Source of the DNA: Agromyces cavernae
GTDB lineage: Bacteria > Actinomycetota > Actinomycetes > Actinomycetales > Microbacteriaceae
NCBI RefSeq assembly: GCF_021044935.1
Contig: NZ_JAJNMP010000001.1
Span: forward strand, 62,001-126,000
Length of the DNA stretch: 64,000 nt
Direction of reading: 5' to 3'
Position numbers and translations under genes: made by a program. The notes under the pieces were generated by a model that did no database searches, had not been told where the DNA came from, and worked only from the letters and a program-made list of their open reading frames with translations. Positions 8,245 to 17,258 of this stretch are shown here, piece after piece; positions within the stretch are counted from its first letter, which is position 1; each line of letters starts with the position of its first letter.

Positions 8245-8865
8245 TCAACGACGGGTGATCGACCACAGCTCGACGTCGCTCGTCGACACGGCCTTCGCGC
8301 CGCTCTTCAGCGCGGCGATCACGTCGTCCCGGCTTCGCACGAAGCCGGCGGCGACGTAGGGCGTGAGCTCGGCGAGGTCCTGCTGACCGAGGTACGGGAT
8401 GACCGGCCATGGCATGAGCTGTACGAGGTGGGGTCGGTTCTGCCGCACGGCGTTCGTGCTGCGCGGCAACGTGGATCGGTCGGTCACGAAGACCTTCTGC
8501 ATCGTGACCATGCCGAGCTGGTTGGCCTTCTGGATGAGCATGGTGCGCGTCGTGACCATGCCCGGGGTGCCGATCTTGCGGAGGTAGTCGACTCCCCCGC
8601 GGTCTTGAGCAAGGCCATCGCTGTTGTCGATGTTGACGAAGACGAACTTGCCCGCAGATGAGAGCGTGGAGACGATGCCCTCGAGGTCGGGCAGCGCCAC
8701 GTTCGCGGCGATCGCGACCTGGCACGGACCGGCGAGGAACGCCTCGACGGACTCGGTGCCGTAGAGCGAGGCGATGACGGGGTTCCGGTAGAGGCGCTCG
8801 TCGAGCGAGCGCGGAAACTCCAGCACGTTCACCGCATTCCTGCCCTCATCTGCGGACATGCTCAT
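8245..8865 (-). CDS. glpP: Glycerol-3-phosphate-responsive antiterminator GlpP
   Basis: A 206-aa TIM-barrel-like protein of the GlpP family. In Bacillus, GlpP bound to glycerol-3-phosphate binds the leader of glp mRNA and prevents premature termination. Family segments are visible: VFVNIDNSDGLAQDRGGVDY, GTPGMVTTRTMLIQKANQLG, HLVQLMPWPVIPYL and the C-terminal SGAKAVSTSDVELW. It is the last gene of the operon, 7 nt after the FAD oxidase gene, so it is probably co-expressed with the genes it may control. A candidate target leader is present at 15081-15186. Family assignment is firm; RNA binding in this organism is inference. Confidence 0.87.
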   Translation of the reverse strand: MSMSADEGRNAVNVLEFPRSLDERLYRNPVIASLYGTESVEAFLAGPCQVAIAANVALPDLEGIVSTLSSAGKFVFVNIDNSDGLAQDRGGVDYLRKIGTPGMVTTRTMLIQKANQLGMVTMQKVFVTDRSTLPRSTNAVRQNRPHLVQLMPWPVIPYLGQQDLAELTPYVAAGFVRSRDDVIAALKSGAKAVSTSDVELWSITRR

Positions 8866-8872
8866 CGCAGCA

Positions 8873-10402
8873 TCAGGCGTCGAGCCCCAGTTTACCGGGG
8901 TTGAGCAGGTTCTTCGGGTCGAGCGCCGCCTTGACGGCGCGCAGCACCTCGAAGCCCGCGCCGAGGGATTCCTGCATGTACGGCGCGCGCAGCAGGCCCA
9001 CGCCGTGGTGGTGGCTGAGGGTCGCGTCGTGCTTCAGGATGACCGCGTTCGCGGCGTCCCACGCGGCGCGATACCACTCCGAGCGCTTGTCCACCTCGAC
9101 GTCGCCGCGCAGCGAGAAGTAGAGGCAGGCGCCGTCGACGTATGCGTGCGACTGGTGGGCCGAGCCGGCGAGCGTGCCGGGTACCGCGTTGATCGCGGCG
9201 ACGACCTCGTCGTAGATCGCAGGCAGGTCGCGCCAGCGGCCGATCATCTCGAGGGTGTCGGCGACGAAGCCGGGGCTGCGCTTGAAGCCCTCGGCGCTCT
9301 TCCCGGTGAGGTAGCGCGTGTCGAGCCAGCGTTCGAAGATCGCCTCGTCGTCGAGCTTCACGCCCGTCTGGGCGCAGATGCGCTCGCTGATGACGAGGCC
9401 CGCGTCGACGAGTTCCTGGGTGCCCTCGTCGGCGATCAGGAGCACGTTCTGCTCGGGCAGGTCGAACTGCACGCCGCTCTCGAGGTTGTCGTACAGACGC
9501 AGTGCGGCGGGGTTCGCCCCCTCCTGCATGATCTGACGGCAGGCCTCGAGCCCGGCGGCGAACGTCGGGAAGCCGTAGGCGATCGCCCGGCCGTATGACG
9601 GCAGCCGATGCAGCTTGAAGCGGATCGTCGTGATGACGCCGAGCGTTCCCTCGGAGCCGATGACGAGCTGCAGCAGGTCGGGACCCACGGCGGCCCGGGC
9701 GCTCTCGCCCACCGTGATGAGGGAACCGTCGGCCAGGACGACGTCCATGCCGTAGACCATGTCCTCGATCTTGCCGTAGCGCGTCGACAGCTGGCCGGCC
9801 CCGCGGCAGGCGACCCAGCCGCCGACCGTCGAGATACCGAACGACGAGGGCCAGTGGCCCATCGTCATGCCGTACTCCGACTGGATGAGCTCCTCGAAGA
9901 CGTCGCCGAACATCCCGGCTTCGACCTCGACGATCTGGCTCTCCTCGTCGAAGCTCACGAACCGGTTGAGCTCGCAGACGTCGAGCACGATGCCGCCGCG
10001 CACGGGCAGGGCGGCGCCCGTCACGTTGCTGCGACCGGCCGAGACGGTCACGGGCACGTCGTCGGCGGTTGCGATGCGCATGACGGCCTGCACCTGCTCG
10101 GTCGTCGACACCTTGACGATCACGGCGTTCGGAGTCGCGGGCTTGCCAGCGGTCTCGCCGATCATCGAGCCGGCCCACCAGTCGCGGGTGCCTTCGACGA
10201 CGGATGCCGCATCGGTGATAACCCGATCGGCCGCCGATTCGAGTCGTGCGACGGTCGCCTCCGAGACGCCCACGGCGTTCCGCTGGAAGTACGCCTCCTC
10301 GCCGATCGTCTCGATGCTCGCGGCGTAGTGCGGCTGGGTGGGGGCACCCACCACGTAGTTGCCGCGGTTGTAACCGCGCTTGACGGCTTCCTTGCTGATC
10401 AT
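8873..10402 (-). CDS. VAO-family FAD oxidase (alkylglycerone-phosphate synthase-like)
   Basis: A 509-aa FAD-binding oxidoreductase with the two-part VAO architecture: FAD_binding_4 (VKVSTTEQVQAVMRIATADD, SAGRSNVTGAALPV, GHWPSSFGISTVGG) then the FAD-oxidase C domain. The C-terminal SHHHGVGLLRAPYMQE and DPKNLLNPGKLGL match the alkyldihydroxyacetonephosphate synthase branch. In a glp operon the likely substrate is a glycerol- or dihydroxyacetone-phosphate derivative, but ether-lipid synthesis is not shown by the sequence; it could be a dehydrogenase for a related hydroxy-acid. Its ATG overlaps the glpD stop by 4 nt (translational coupling). Confidence 0.85.
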   Translation of the reverse strand: MISKEAVKRGYNRGNYVVGAPTQPHYAASIETIGEEAYFQRNAVGVSEATVARLESAADRVITDAASVVEGTRDWWAGSMIGETAGKPATPNAVIVKVSTTEQVQAVMRIATADDVPVTVSAGRSNVTGAALPVRGGIVLDVCELNRFVSFDEESQIVEVEAGMFGDVFEELIQSEYGMTMGHWPSSFGISTVGGWVACRGAGQLSTRYGKIEDMVYGMDVVLADGSLITVGESARAAVGPDLLQLVIGSEGTLGVITTIRFKLHRLPSYGRAIAYGFPTFAAGLEACRQIMQEGANPAALRLYDNLESGVQFDLPEQNVLLIADEGTQELVDAGLVISERICAQTGVKLDDEAIFERWLDTRYLTGKSAEGFKRSPGFVADTLEMIGRWRDLPAIYDEVVAAINAVPGTLAGSAHQSHAYVDGACLYFSLRGDVEVDKRSEWYRAAWDAANAVILKHDATLSHHHGVGLLRAPYMQESLGAGFEVLRAVKAALDPKNLLNPGKLGLDA

Positions 10403-12072
10403 TCGGACTCTCCCATCAGGATGGCGCGTTCGTGCGCCGTGGCGGTCTGGTACGCGGTCACCTGCGCGGTGACCGCTGCGTCGCTGAGGCCGAGCTCGGC
10501 CTGCAGCAGCTGCCCCACGCGCGGCGCGGCGGCGGCGGATGCATCGCGTGCCATGAGGCGGGCACGCGTGCGGCGGCTCAGCACGTCGTCGACGCTGCGG
10601 GCCATCTCGTAGCGGGCCGAGTAGACGACCTCGGCCTCGAGGTACGGCAGGCCCTCGACGATCGGCTTGCCGAGTTCGGGGGCATTGCCGAGGATGTCCA
10701 TGACGAACGGGGCTTCGTTGCCGTACCGCTCACCGAGGTGCGCGGCGAGCCCGCCCGAGGCGGTGACCGCCTCGGTGTCGTAGCCCGCTGCACCGAGGAG
10801 GTAGGCGTCCTTCGTGGCGCACCGGCGTCGCTCCCCGAATACCTTCTGCGCGGCGTCGATGGTCTGCTGGGCCATGTGGCGCGACGTCGTGAGCTTTCCG
10901 CCGACCACGGTGACGAGACCGTCGCTGTCGGTGCGGATCTCGTGCTTGCGCTTGACGTCGATGGTCTTTCCGCCGGGCGGCGCGACGAGGGGTCGGCAGC
11001 CGCCGATGCTGCCGATGACATCGGATGCCTCGAGGTCGGTGTCCAGTGCGGTTCGGGCACCTGAGATGAGGAAGTCCATCTCCTCGCGCGTGCAGTTCAC
11101 GTCGTCGAGGTCGCCCGTGTAGTCCTCGTCGGTCGTGCCGAGGTAGGCGGTGTCGCCCCAGCGCGTGATCGTGGCACGGCGGTTGCGGCCGGGAACGGGG
11201 ATGGTGACCGTGCAGTTGTTGCGGATCTTGGCCCACGGCACGGCGATGTGCACGCCCTTCGCCGGGCGGATGTTCGGGGCATCCGCATCCTTGCCCGCGC
11301 CGTTCCAGTCGCGCAGCCAGGCGCCCGTCGCGATGACGACCACGCCGGCTCGTGCGGCGATCTCGCGCCCGTCGACCTCGGCGATGATGCCGTTCACCTT
11401 GCCGCCGCTGCGGGTGACCTCGGTGACCTTCGCCCCGTTCAGGATGGTCGCGCCGTGGTGGGCGGCGGTGCGGGCGAGGGTGAGCGTGAGGCGGGCGTCG
11501 TCGGCCCGGGCGTCGTAGTACATGAAGCCGCCGTCGAGGTTGTCGGCCTTGAAGGTCGAGCAGTGCGCCAGCACCTCGTTCTTCGAGAGCTTCTGGTGCA
11601 GCACGCCCTCGCGCCAGCCGCCGGCGAGGTCGTAGGTCCAGAGCAGGCTCTCGAACCCGGCTGCGAGGCGGCGGTCGAAGACGCCGTCGTGCGAGAGCAC
11701 GGGGAACAGGAACGGTAGGCGCTGCACGAGGTGCTTGGCGTTCTTGCGCAGGCGCTGCCGCTCGAGCAGCGAGTGACGCACGAGCGGCAGGTTGCCCTGT
11801 TCGATGTAGCGGAGCCCGCCGTGGATCATCTTCGACGACTTCGACGAGGTGCCCGACGCGAAGTCCTCCTTCTCGAGCAGCGCAACGCGGTAGCCGCGCA
11901 GCGCGGCGTCCATCGCGGCATATGCCCCGGTCACGCCGCCGCCGACGATGATCATGTCGAATCGACCGCCCTCGACGCTCGCCACCTGCTCAGCGCGGCT
12001 GAGGTGCAGCGGTTCGACCCTCGTCATCTGCTCTCGGGCGGTGTCGGTCTTGCGGGCTGGGAGTCCTACCAT
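10399..12072 (-). CDS. glpD: Aerobic glycerol-3-phosphate dehydrogenase GlpD
   Basis: A 557-aa membrane-associated flavoprotein that oxidises sn-glycerol-3-phosphate to dihydroxyacetone phosphate and feeds electrons to quinones. The FAD Rossmann motif IIVGGGVTGAYAAMDAALRG starts near residue 41. The GlpD-specific stretch FASGTSSKSSKMIHGGLRY follows, then WGDTAYLGTTDEDYTGD and the C-terminal DAO_C domain (SARYEMARSVDDVLSRRTRA). Length fits the family (500-560 aa). It lies 12 nt downstream of glpK and overlaps the next gene by 4 nt. Confidence 0.95.
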   Translation of the reverse strand: MVGLPARKTDTAREQMTRVEPLHLSRAEQVASVEGGRFDMIIVGGGVTGAYAAMDAALRGYRVALLEKEDFASGTSSKSSKMIHGGLRYIEQGNLPLVRHSLLERQRLRKNAKHLVQRLPFLFPVLSHDGVFDRRLAAGFESLLWTYDLAGGWREGVLHQKLSKNEVLAHCSTFKADNLDGGFMYYDARADDARLTLTLARTAAHHGATILNGAKVTEVTRSGGKVNGIIAEVDGREIAARAGVVVIATGAWLRDWNGAGKDADAPNIRPAKGVHIAVPWAKIRNNCTVTIPVPGRNRRATITRWGDTAYLGTTDEDYTGDLDDVNCTREEMDFLISGARTALDTDLEASDVIGSIGGCRPLVAPPGGKTIDVKRKHEIRTDSDGLVTVVGGKLTTSRHMAQQTIDAAQKVFGERRRCATKDAYLLGAAGYDTEAVTASGGLAAHLGERYGNEAPFVMDILGNAPELGKPIVEGLPYLEAEVVYSARYEMARSVDDVLSRRTRARLMARDASAAAAPRVGQLLQAELGLSDAAVTAQVTAYQTATAHERAILMGESE

Positions 12073-12084
12073 GGTGCTTCTCTC

Positions 12085-13605
12085 TTACTTCCGTGTTGCG
12101 CGACTCTGCGTGAGTCGGAGTTCGTTGTCGATGCGGTCGTTCCAGGCGGCCCGGCGCTCGGCGCGCGTCTCGTCGCTGATGACCGGTTCGAAGACGTCGC
12201 CCTCGCCGAGCGACCCGACGGCCTCCTCGAGCGAGTCCCAGAGCAGCCCGTCGGCGCCGGCGAGGAAGGCGGCGCCACGCAGGCTCGCCCCCTCGGATGC
12301 GGGCAGCCGCCGCATCGGCACGCCGACGAGGTCGGCCTGCATCTGAATGAGGGGGTCGCTCGCCGACATCCCGCCGCCGACGACGATCTCGGTGATGGGC
12401 GTGCCGGCGACCTGCTCGTCGGCCTCGGCGCTCGAGGCGACCGAGTGGGCGATCCCCTCGAGCACGGCGTACGCGATCTCGGGCAGCGTCGTGGACATCG
12501 AGAAGCCCGTGAGCGAGGCCTTCGCGCGCGGCTCCATGACCGGCATCCGAAGGCCGGTGAGCGCGGGCACGAACATGACGCCCTTCGCCGACGACACCGT
12601 CGCGGCGAGTTCGCTGATCCGTTTCGATGACTCGAACCATCCGAGGGTGTTGCACACCCAGTCGAGGGCGGAGCCGGTCGTCGCGGTGAAGGTCTCGATC
12701 GCGAAGACGGATGTCCCGTGCCGCCGCCAGGCCGTGAGGGTGAGCGCCCCCTCGTAGAGTCCGGGGTTCGCGGGCGCCTCGTTGCCGATGACGAGGTCGA
12801 CGAAGCTGCCCGTGCCGTGCACGCACATCGCCTGGCCCTTACGGAGGCAGCCGAGCCCGACCGTGCCGGCGTGCTGGTCGCCCGCGGCGGCCAGGATCGG
12901 CACCTCGATGCCGAGCACCGAGGCATCCGTGACGCCGAAGTCGTCGGCATCCTGGAACAGCCCGGGCAGGAGCTCGGCGGGGAAGCCGAGCGCTTCGATC
13001 CACTCGTGCTCGTACTCGTGGCGGGCGAGCACGTAGCCGCCCGCCGAGGTGGCATTGGTCGACGTCGCCGCGTACGTGCGGTCGCGCGAGAGGCTCCAGA
13101 GCAGCCACGTCTCGATCGTGCCGAAGCCGAGTCGGCCCGCCCGGTGCGCCGCGACGACCTCGGGGGTCTCCCGCAGGTGGTGCGCCGCCCAGAGGTAGGG
13201 CGAGCGCACCCCCGTCGGGCGGCCGACGGCCCGGATCAGCCGTTCGTTCCATTCGGGCCCGAGGGCCGCGAGTTCGTCGGCGTAGCGACTGTCCTGCCAC
13301 ACCATGGCGGGCACGAGGGCCCGCCCGGTGACCGTGTCCCAGAGCACGGTGGTCGCGCGCTGGGTCGCGATCCCGAGACCCACGAGGGTCACCCCTTCGC
13401 CTGCCGCGCGGCTGATGACCGCGCGGCAGGCGTCGATGGTCTTCTCGAGGATCGCGTTCGCATCCTGTTCGACCACCCCCGCGACGGGCGTGCTGACCCG
13501 CAGCGGGCGGTACTCGAGCGCGTGCACGAGTGCGTCGGCCGTGACCCATGCCGCACGCGTGCCGGTCGTTCCTTCGTCGATCGCGAGGATCGCGGGAGTC
13601 GTCAT
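12085..13605 (-). CDS. glpK: FGGY-family kinase, probable glycerol kinase
   Basis: A 506-aa sugar/polyol kinase with both FGGY domains. The N-terminal phosphate motif is AILAIDEGTTGTRAAW (Asp10, Thr13, Thr14); AMVWQDSRYADELA and the GDQHAG motif follow; the C-terminal signature is GMSASDPLIQMQADLVGVPM. Neighbours (transporter, glpD, glpP) indicate phosphorylation of glycerol to glycerol-3-phosphate. Sequence identity to classical GlpK looks moderate, so another polyol remains possible. The ATG at 13605 is chosen because upstream in-frame codons overlap the transporter gene. The 20-nt gap to the transporter stop fits an operon. Confidence 0.88.
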   Translation of the reverse strand: MTTPAILAIDEGTTGTRAAWVTADALVHALEYRPLRVSTPVAGVVEQDANAILEKTIDACRAVISRAAGEGVTLVGLGIATQRATTVLWDTVTGRALVPAMVWQDSRYADELAALGPEWNERLIRAVGRPTGVRSPYLWAAHHLRETPEVVAAHRAGRLGFGTIETWLLWSLSRDRTYAATSTNATSAGGYVLARHEYEHEWIEALGFPAELLPGLFQDADDFGVTDASVLGIEVPILAAAGDQHAGTVGLGCLRKGQAMCVHGTGSFVDLVIGNEAPANPGLYEGALTLTAWRRHGTSVFAIETFTATTGSALDWVCNTLGWFESSKRISELAATVSSAKGVMFVPALTGLRMPVMEPRAKASLTGFSMSTTLPEIAYAVLEGIAHSVASSAEADEQVAGTPITEIVVGGGMSASDPLIQMQADLVGVPMRRLPASEGASLRGAAFLAGADGLLWDSLEEAVGSLGEGDVFEPVISDETRAERRAAWNDRIDNELRLTQSRATRK

Positions 13606-13625
13606 GTCGGTGCTTCGCTTCGGTG

Positions 13626-15080
13626 TTACTTGAGGGAGAGGACGGATGCCTCGGCGGCAGCCGCCTGCGCCGCGGCGTCGCTCTTGAACTGCGGGGCGTT
13701 CTGCTCCTCGTCGGGGCTGATCTGCGTGCGGGTCGGGTCCCACTTGATGACCGAGCAGATGATGAACGCGACCAGCGGCACGAGCGAGAGGATGAGGAAC
13801 GTCGGGCCGAGGCCGATGCCCTCCTTCAGCAGAGGGAACACGAGCAGGCCGAGGGCCGCACCCGCGCTGCCGATGGCGCCGATGATGCCGTTGGCGCCGG
13901 CACGCAGCTCGCTGCGGAACGAGAGGGTCGACAGGCTCTTCCCGTTCGCCCCGGGGCCGCCCGAGTGGAACAGGATGAACAGCGACGGCACGACGAACGC
14001 CAGCCAGAGGGGCATCGACTCGTAGAAGAAGCCGAGCACGACGAGCATCAGGAAGACCGCGCCGAAGCCGAGCGCCGAGGCCCGCCGCAGGCCGAAGCGC
14101 TTGCCGATGACGGGCGACATGAAGCCGCCGAGGATGCCGAACAGGTTGAAGACGAGCGCTCCGAGGGTGGCGACGACGAAGTCCTCACCGAACAGGGCGA
14201 TGCTGATGATCGGCAGGTACCAGCCGACGGCGAAGTACTGGATCGACTGCGCCATCTGCACGGTCGCCGCGAGCACCGTGCGCGGAAGGTAGATGCCCCG
14301 GAAGATGAGCGCGATGTTCGCGAAGCCCTTCGTGGCCTGGTTGGTCACGGGGATCCGGTCCTCGACGGGCGCTGCGGTGAAGGTCTCGCCGTAGATCTTC
14401 GTCATCGACGAGGCTGCCCGGCCGAGCTTCTCCTTGCGAGCGAGCCAGGTGGGGCTCTCGACCATGAAGGTCGCCTGCAGCACGAAGAGCACGAGCGCCA
14501 CGAGGCCCGCGGTTCCGACGGCGTAGCGCCAGATCGAGTCGCCGACGTTCAGGTTGTAGAAGAGGATCGCGAGCAGGAGGTTCGAGCAGACCGCGACGTA
14601 CCAGATGCCCTGCCACGTGTTGAGGCGGGCCTTGAAGCGGGCCGGCGTGAACTCGGCGAGCAGCGCCATCGCGATCGCGAAGTCGATTCCGTATGCGGCG
14701 CCGACGAAGAAGCGACCCGCGAGGACCATCTCGAAGCTCGGCGCGAACGCGGCCAGCATGGCGCCGGCGAGCGCCAGCACCTTCGCGACGAGCAGCGGCG
14801 GGATGCGCCCCCACTTGTCGGCGAGCCATCCGCCGATCGGGTTGAACGCGATCGCGACCCAGGAGGCGAGCGACGTGAGGATCGCCACCTGCGTCGCGCT
14901 GAGTTCCATGTCTCGAGTCATCGGCCCGAGCCCCGCGGAGAGCGCCGAGTTCGAGAATGCGTCCAAGAACAGGCCGCTCAGAGCGAGCCACCAGATCAGG
15001 CCCGCCCGGCCGCTGATGCGCGGTCGCGCGTCGATATAGGAGATGACGCTGTGCACGCCTCTCAGAACATGGTTTGCCAC
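13626..15080 (-). CDS. MFS transporter, sugar/glycerol-type, first gene of the glp operon
   Basis: A 484-aa major facilitator of the sugar porter type with about 12 membrane segments. Family marks are GGWLADKWGRIPPLLVAK (loop 2-3), AMALLAEFTPARFKARLNTW, and VESPTWLARKEKLGRA before the central loop. Its position first in the operon suggests uptake of glycerol, glycerol-3-phosphate or a glycerol-containing compound. No glpF aquaglyceroporin is present, so this protein probably replaces it. GTG start at 15080, 7 nt after AGAGAGG (15088-15094); an upstream ATG would lie inside the leader hairpin region and has no SD. Confidence 0.85.
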   Translation of the reverse strand: MANHVLRGVHSVISYIDARPRISGRAGLIWWLALSGLFLDAFSNSALSAGLGPMTRDMELSATQVAILTSLASWVAIAFNPIGGWLADKWGRIPPLLVAKVLALAGAMLAAFAPSFEMVLAGRFFVGAAYGIDFAIAMALLAEFTPARFKARLNTWQGIWYVAVCSNLLLAILFYNLNVGDSIWRYAVGTAGLVALVLFVLQATFMVESPTWLARKEKLGRAASSMTKIYGETFTAAPVEDRIPVTNQATKGFANIALIFRGIYLPRTVLAATVQMAQSIQYFAVGWYLPIISIALFGEDFVVATLGALVFNLFGILGGFMSPVIGKRFGLRRASALGFGAVFLMLVVLGFFYESMPLWLAFVVPSLFILFHSGGPGANGKSLSTLSFRSELRAGANGIIGAIGSAGAALGLLVFPLLKEGIGLGPTFLILSLVPLVAFIICSVIKWDPTRTQISPDEEQNAPQFKSDAAAQAAAAEASVLSLK

Positions 15081-15186
15081 GGTCCGACCTCTCTGTCGGG
15101 AGACCTTGTCAGAGACGCGCGCAAACCAGAAAAGGGCAGACGAAAACCTCCAACAGGAGGTCTCCATTCTTACCCTATTAGCGGCG
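15081..15186 (-). ncRNA. glp operon leader with terminator-like hairpin (candidate GlpP target)
   Basis: Downstream of the glp promoter the RNA can form a 6-bp stem ACCUCC-UGUU-GGAGGU (15161-15146) followed at once by a U-rich run (UUUCGUCUGCCCUUUU), like an intrinsic terminator. Overlapping GGAGACC (15165-15159) can instead pair with GGUCUCC (15105-15099), which would break the terminator stem. GACCUC could also pair with the gene's own SD (GAGAGGUC). The arrangement matches the leader terminators on which Bacillus GlpP acts. The glpP gene is in the same operon. Pairing is seen; control is inferred. Confidence 0.5.
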
Positions 15187-15216
15187 AGACTAACTGCTCG
15201 CCCGGGCTCCTGTCAA
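15187..15216 (-). promoter_or_regulatory. Promoter of the glp operon
   Basis: TTGACA (15216-15211), an 18-nt spacer and TAGTCT (15192-15187) on the minus strand, about 105 nt upstream of the first start codon. This is one of the closest sigma-70 consensus matches in the window. Confidence 0.65.
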
Positions 15217-15258
15217 ACGACATCGGCCGGCTGTGGCCATCAGGCGGGCGAGCGCCGC

Positions 15259-15936
15259 TCAGCCGATCAGGCCGGCGAGCAGCCGCTCGACGCCCCAGAC
15301 GAACTGCGCGGTCGAATTGCGCTCGGCGACGACGGCCGTCGTCCGCTCACTGAGCGGGAAGCTCGCCAGGTCGGTCCAGAGTGCCGCGCCCGAGGCATCC
15401 GTCACGATCATCGGGTCGGATGTCGCAGCGTCGGGTTCGACGTCGACCTCGGCCGATTCGAGCGCGATCGAGCCGAGCGCGTAGACCTGCAACGCGTATG
15501 CCGCGCGAGCCGCGTCGTCGAGTGTCAGCCCCGCCTTGCAGAACTGCTCGAGGATCGTCTCGTTGAGCCGCATCGCGTTCGGCCCGTCGAGCGGGCCGCT
15601 CATGATGAGCCCCAGGGCGCCCGCGTGCCCGGCGAGGCGTTCGCGCAGGGAGAGGGCGATCCGAACGAGGCGGGCGCGCACCGCGGCGACCCCGCCCGCG
15701 GCCTCGTCGGATGCGACGAGACCCTCGACGTCGAGGCGGGCGAGCAGGTGCTCGACCATGCCGCGCAGCAGCGCGTTCTTGCTCGGATAGTAGGTGTAGA
15801 GCGCGGTCGGCGTGATGCCGAGTGAGCCCGCCACGCCGCGCACCGAGACCGCCGCGAAGCCCTTGGCCTCGAGCAGGTCGAAGGCGGCGTCGAGGATCTC
15901 AGCGTGGGTGAGGCTGCGTCGGGGGCCGGGTCTCAT
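15259..15936 (-). CDS. TetR/AcrR-family transcriptional regulator
   Basis: A 225-aa regulator. The N-terminal helix-turn-helix domain is clear (EILDAAFDLLEAKGFAAVSV, SLGITPTALYTYYPSKNALL, residues about 13-58). The C-terminal part resembles the TetR_C ligand-binding fold (RLVRIALSLRERLAGHAG, RLNETILEQFCKAGL). It sits upstream of the glp operon on the same strand, its stop 43 nt before the glp -35, so it may or may not govern that operon. The ligand is not predictable. Confidence 0.88.
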   Translation of the reverse strand: MRPGPRRSLTHAEILDAAFDLLEAKGFAAVSVRGVAGSLGITPTALYTYYPSKNALLRGMVEHLLARLDVEGLVASDEAAGGVAAVRARLVRIALSLRERLAGHAGALGLIMSGPLDGPNAMRLNETILEQFCKAGLTLDDAARAAYALQVYALGSIALESAEVDVEPDAATSDPMIVTDASGAALWTDLASFPLSERTTAVVAERNSTAQFVWGVERLLAGLIG

Positions 15937-16042
15937 GCTCGGGCGTGCTCGTGGTTCATGTCCCTCGAGCCTATGGCCCGCGCAGGATCACGCCGACCAT
16001 CGTCATCGGTCGGAGTCCGCTCAGACCCCGCTCGGACTCCGC

Positions 16043-16462
16043 TCAGCCGATCGGCGCGATGAAGGTGAGCACCGAGCCGTCCTCCACGATGAGCGGGCCC
16101 AGCGCCGCGTTGAACTCGGCGCCGTACTCCGCTGCGAGGTGCTCGGCGAACGCCTCGTGGCTGCGGTAGGCCTCCTGCACGACGAAGCCGGCACCGGCCG
16201 GTTCGGGCCCTGCCGTCGCACCCGATCCCGGCGGGGCCGGCTCGACGCGGTACGGCTCGAAGGCGAGGCATCCGGGTTCCGCACGCACCTTCGCCGTGAG
16301 CGCGAGGAGGAGGTGTGCGACCTCCTCCTCGCGCCCGGGGAGCGCGGTGAACCGGGCGGTGAGCTCGACCCGGCCCTCGTCGCTCGACCAACTCACCCGC
16401 GGCTCCCGCCGCGGAGCGTCGAGCCCGCCCGGTTCTGCCGAGGGCTCATTCGCGCGCCGCAC
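16043..16462 (-). CDS. ABM-domain protein at the end of the sugar ABC operon
   Basis: A protein of up to 139 aa with an antibiotic-biosynthesis-monooxygenase-like domain from about residue 30 (VELTARFTALPGREEEVAHL, GCLAFEPYRVEPAPP, GFVVQEAYRSHEAFAEHLA). The GTG at 16462 overlaps the ABC ATPase gene by 17 nt, so it is translated from the same message. An internal GTG at the VSWSSDEG segment could be the real start. Why an ABM protein is tied to a sugar transporter is unclear; such proteins do occur near rhamnose and fructose genes (compare RhaM-like mutarotases of related fold). Confidence 0.72.
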   Translation of the reverse strand: MRRANEPSAEPGGLDAPRREPRVSWSSDEGRVELTARFTALPGREEEVAHLLLALTAKVRAEPGCLAFEPYRVEPAPPGSGATAGPEPAGAGFVVQEAYRSHEAFAEHLAAEYGAEFNAALGPLIVEDGSVLTFIAPIG

Positions 16463-17258
16463 CCGTCATGATCGCGACCGCATCGGTCATCGAATGCGTC
16501 TCGGGGGTGATCGTCGCCGCGCGCTTGCCGAGGCGCTGGATGTGGATGCGGTCTGCCACGTCGAACACGTGCGGCATGTTGTGCGAGATGAGGATAACGG
16601 GAATGCCGCGCTCGCGCAGGTTGCGGATGAGCTCGAGCACCTGGTTCGACTCGCGCACACCGAGGGCGGCGGTCGGCTCGTCGAGCACGACGACCTTCGA
16701 TCCGAAGGCGGCGGCCCGAGCGACCGCGACCGCCTGGCGCTGGCCGCCCGAGAGGTTCTCGACGGCGACCGTGACGTCCTGCAGGGTCGAGATGCCGAGC
16801 GCAGTCAGTTCATCCCTCGCCTTCTGCCGCATGCCCTTCTGGTCGACGACCCGGAAGACCGAGCCGAGGATGCCCTTCTTGCGCTCCTCTCGGCCGAGGA
16901 ACAGGTTCGCCGCGACGTCGAGCGCGGGCGAGACCGCGAGGTTCTGGTAGACCGTCTCGATGCCGGCGGCGCGGGCGTCCTGGGGGCGCTTGAAGTGCAC
17001 CGGCTTCCCGTCGAGGAAGATCTCGCCCTCGTCGGGGATCTCGGCGCCCGTGAGGCACTTGATGAGCGTCGACTTGCCGGCACCGTTGTCGCCGATCACG
17101 GCGAGCACCTCGCCCGGGTAGAGCTCGAGGCTCACCCCGTCGAGCCCGACGACCCGGCCGAACGTCTTCACGAGGCGCCGGGCGCGGAGGATCGGGGTGC
17201 GGGTCTCGGCGGAGCCGGCCGCAGGGGCCTGCCCCGCGGCATCCGTTGCGATGATCAT
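16446..17258 (-). CDS. frcA: Sugar ABC transporter ATP-binding protein (FrcA-like)
   Basis: A 270-aa single-domain ATPase that powers sugar import. Walker A GDNGAGKST (residues 56-64), Q-loop VYQNLAVSP, signature LSGGQRQAVAVARAA (169-183), Walker B VVVLDEPTAALG and switch His in LISHNMPHVFDVADRIHI. It has one ATPase domain, unlike the 500-aa tandem RbsA type, and its closest recalled match is FrcA of the rhizobial fructose transporter FrcBCA. ATG at 17258 overlaps the permease stop by 4 nt. With FrcB/FrcC-like partners and a fructan locus next door, fructose or a small fructo-oligosaccharide is the likely cargo. Confidence 0.88.
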   Translation of the reverse strand: MIIATDAAGQAPAAGSAETRTPILRARRLVKTFGRVVGLDGVSLELYPGEVLAVIGDNGAGKSTLIKCLTGAEIPDEGEIFLDGKPVHFKRPQDARAAGIETVYQNLAVSPALDVAANLFLGREERKKGILGSVFRVVDQKGMRQKARDELTALGISTLQDVTVAVENLSGGQRQAVAVARAAAFGSKVVVLDEPTAALGVRESNQVLELIRNLRERGIPVILISHNMPHVFDVADRIHIQRLGKRAATITPETHSMTDAVAIMTGAARE

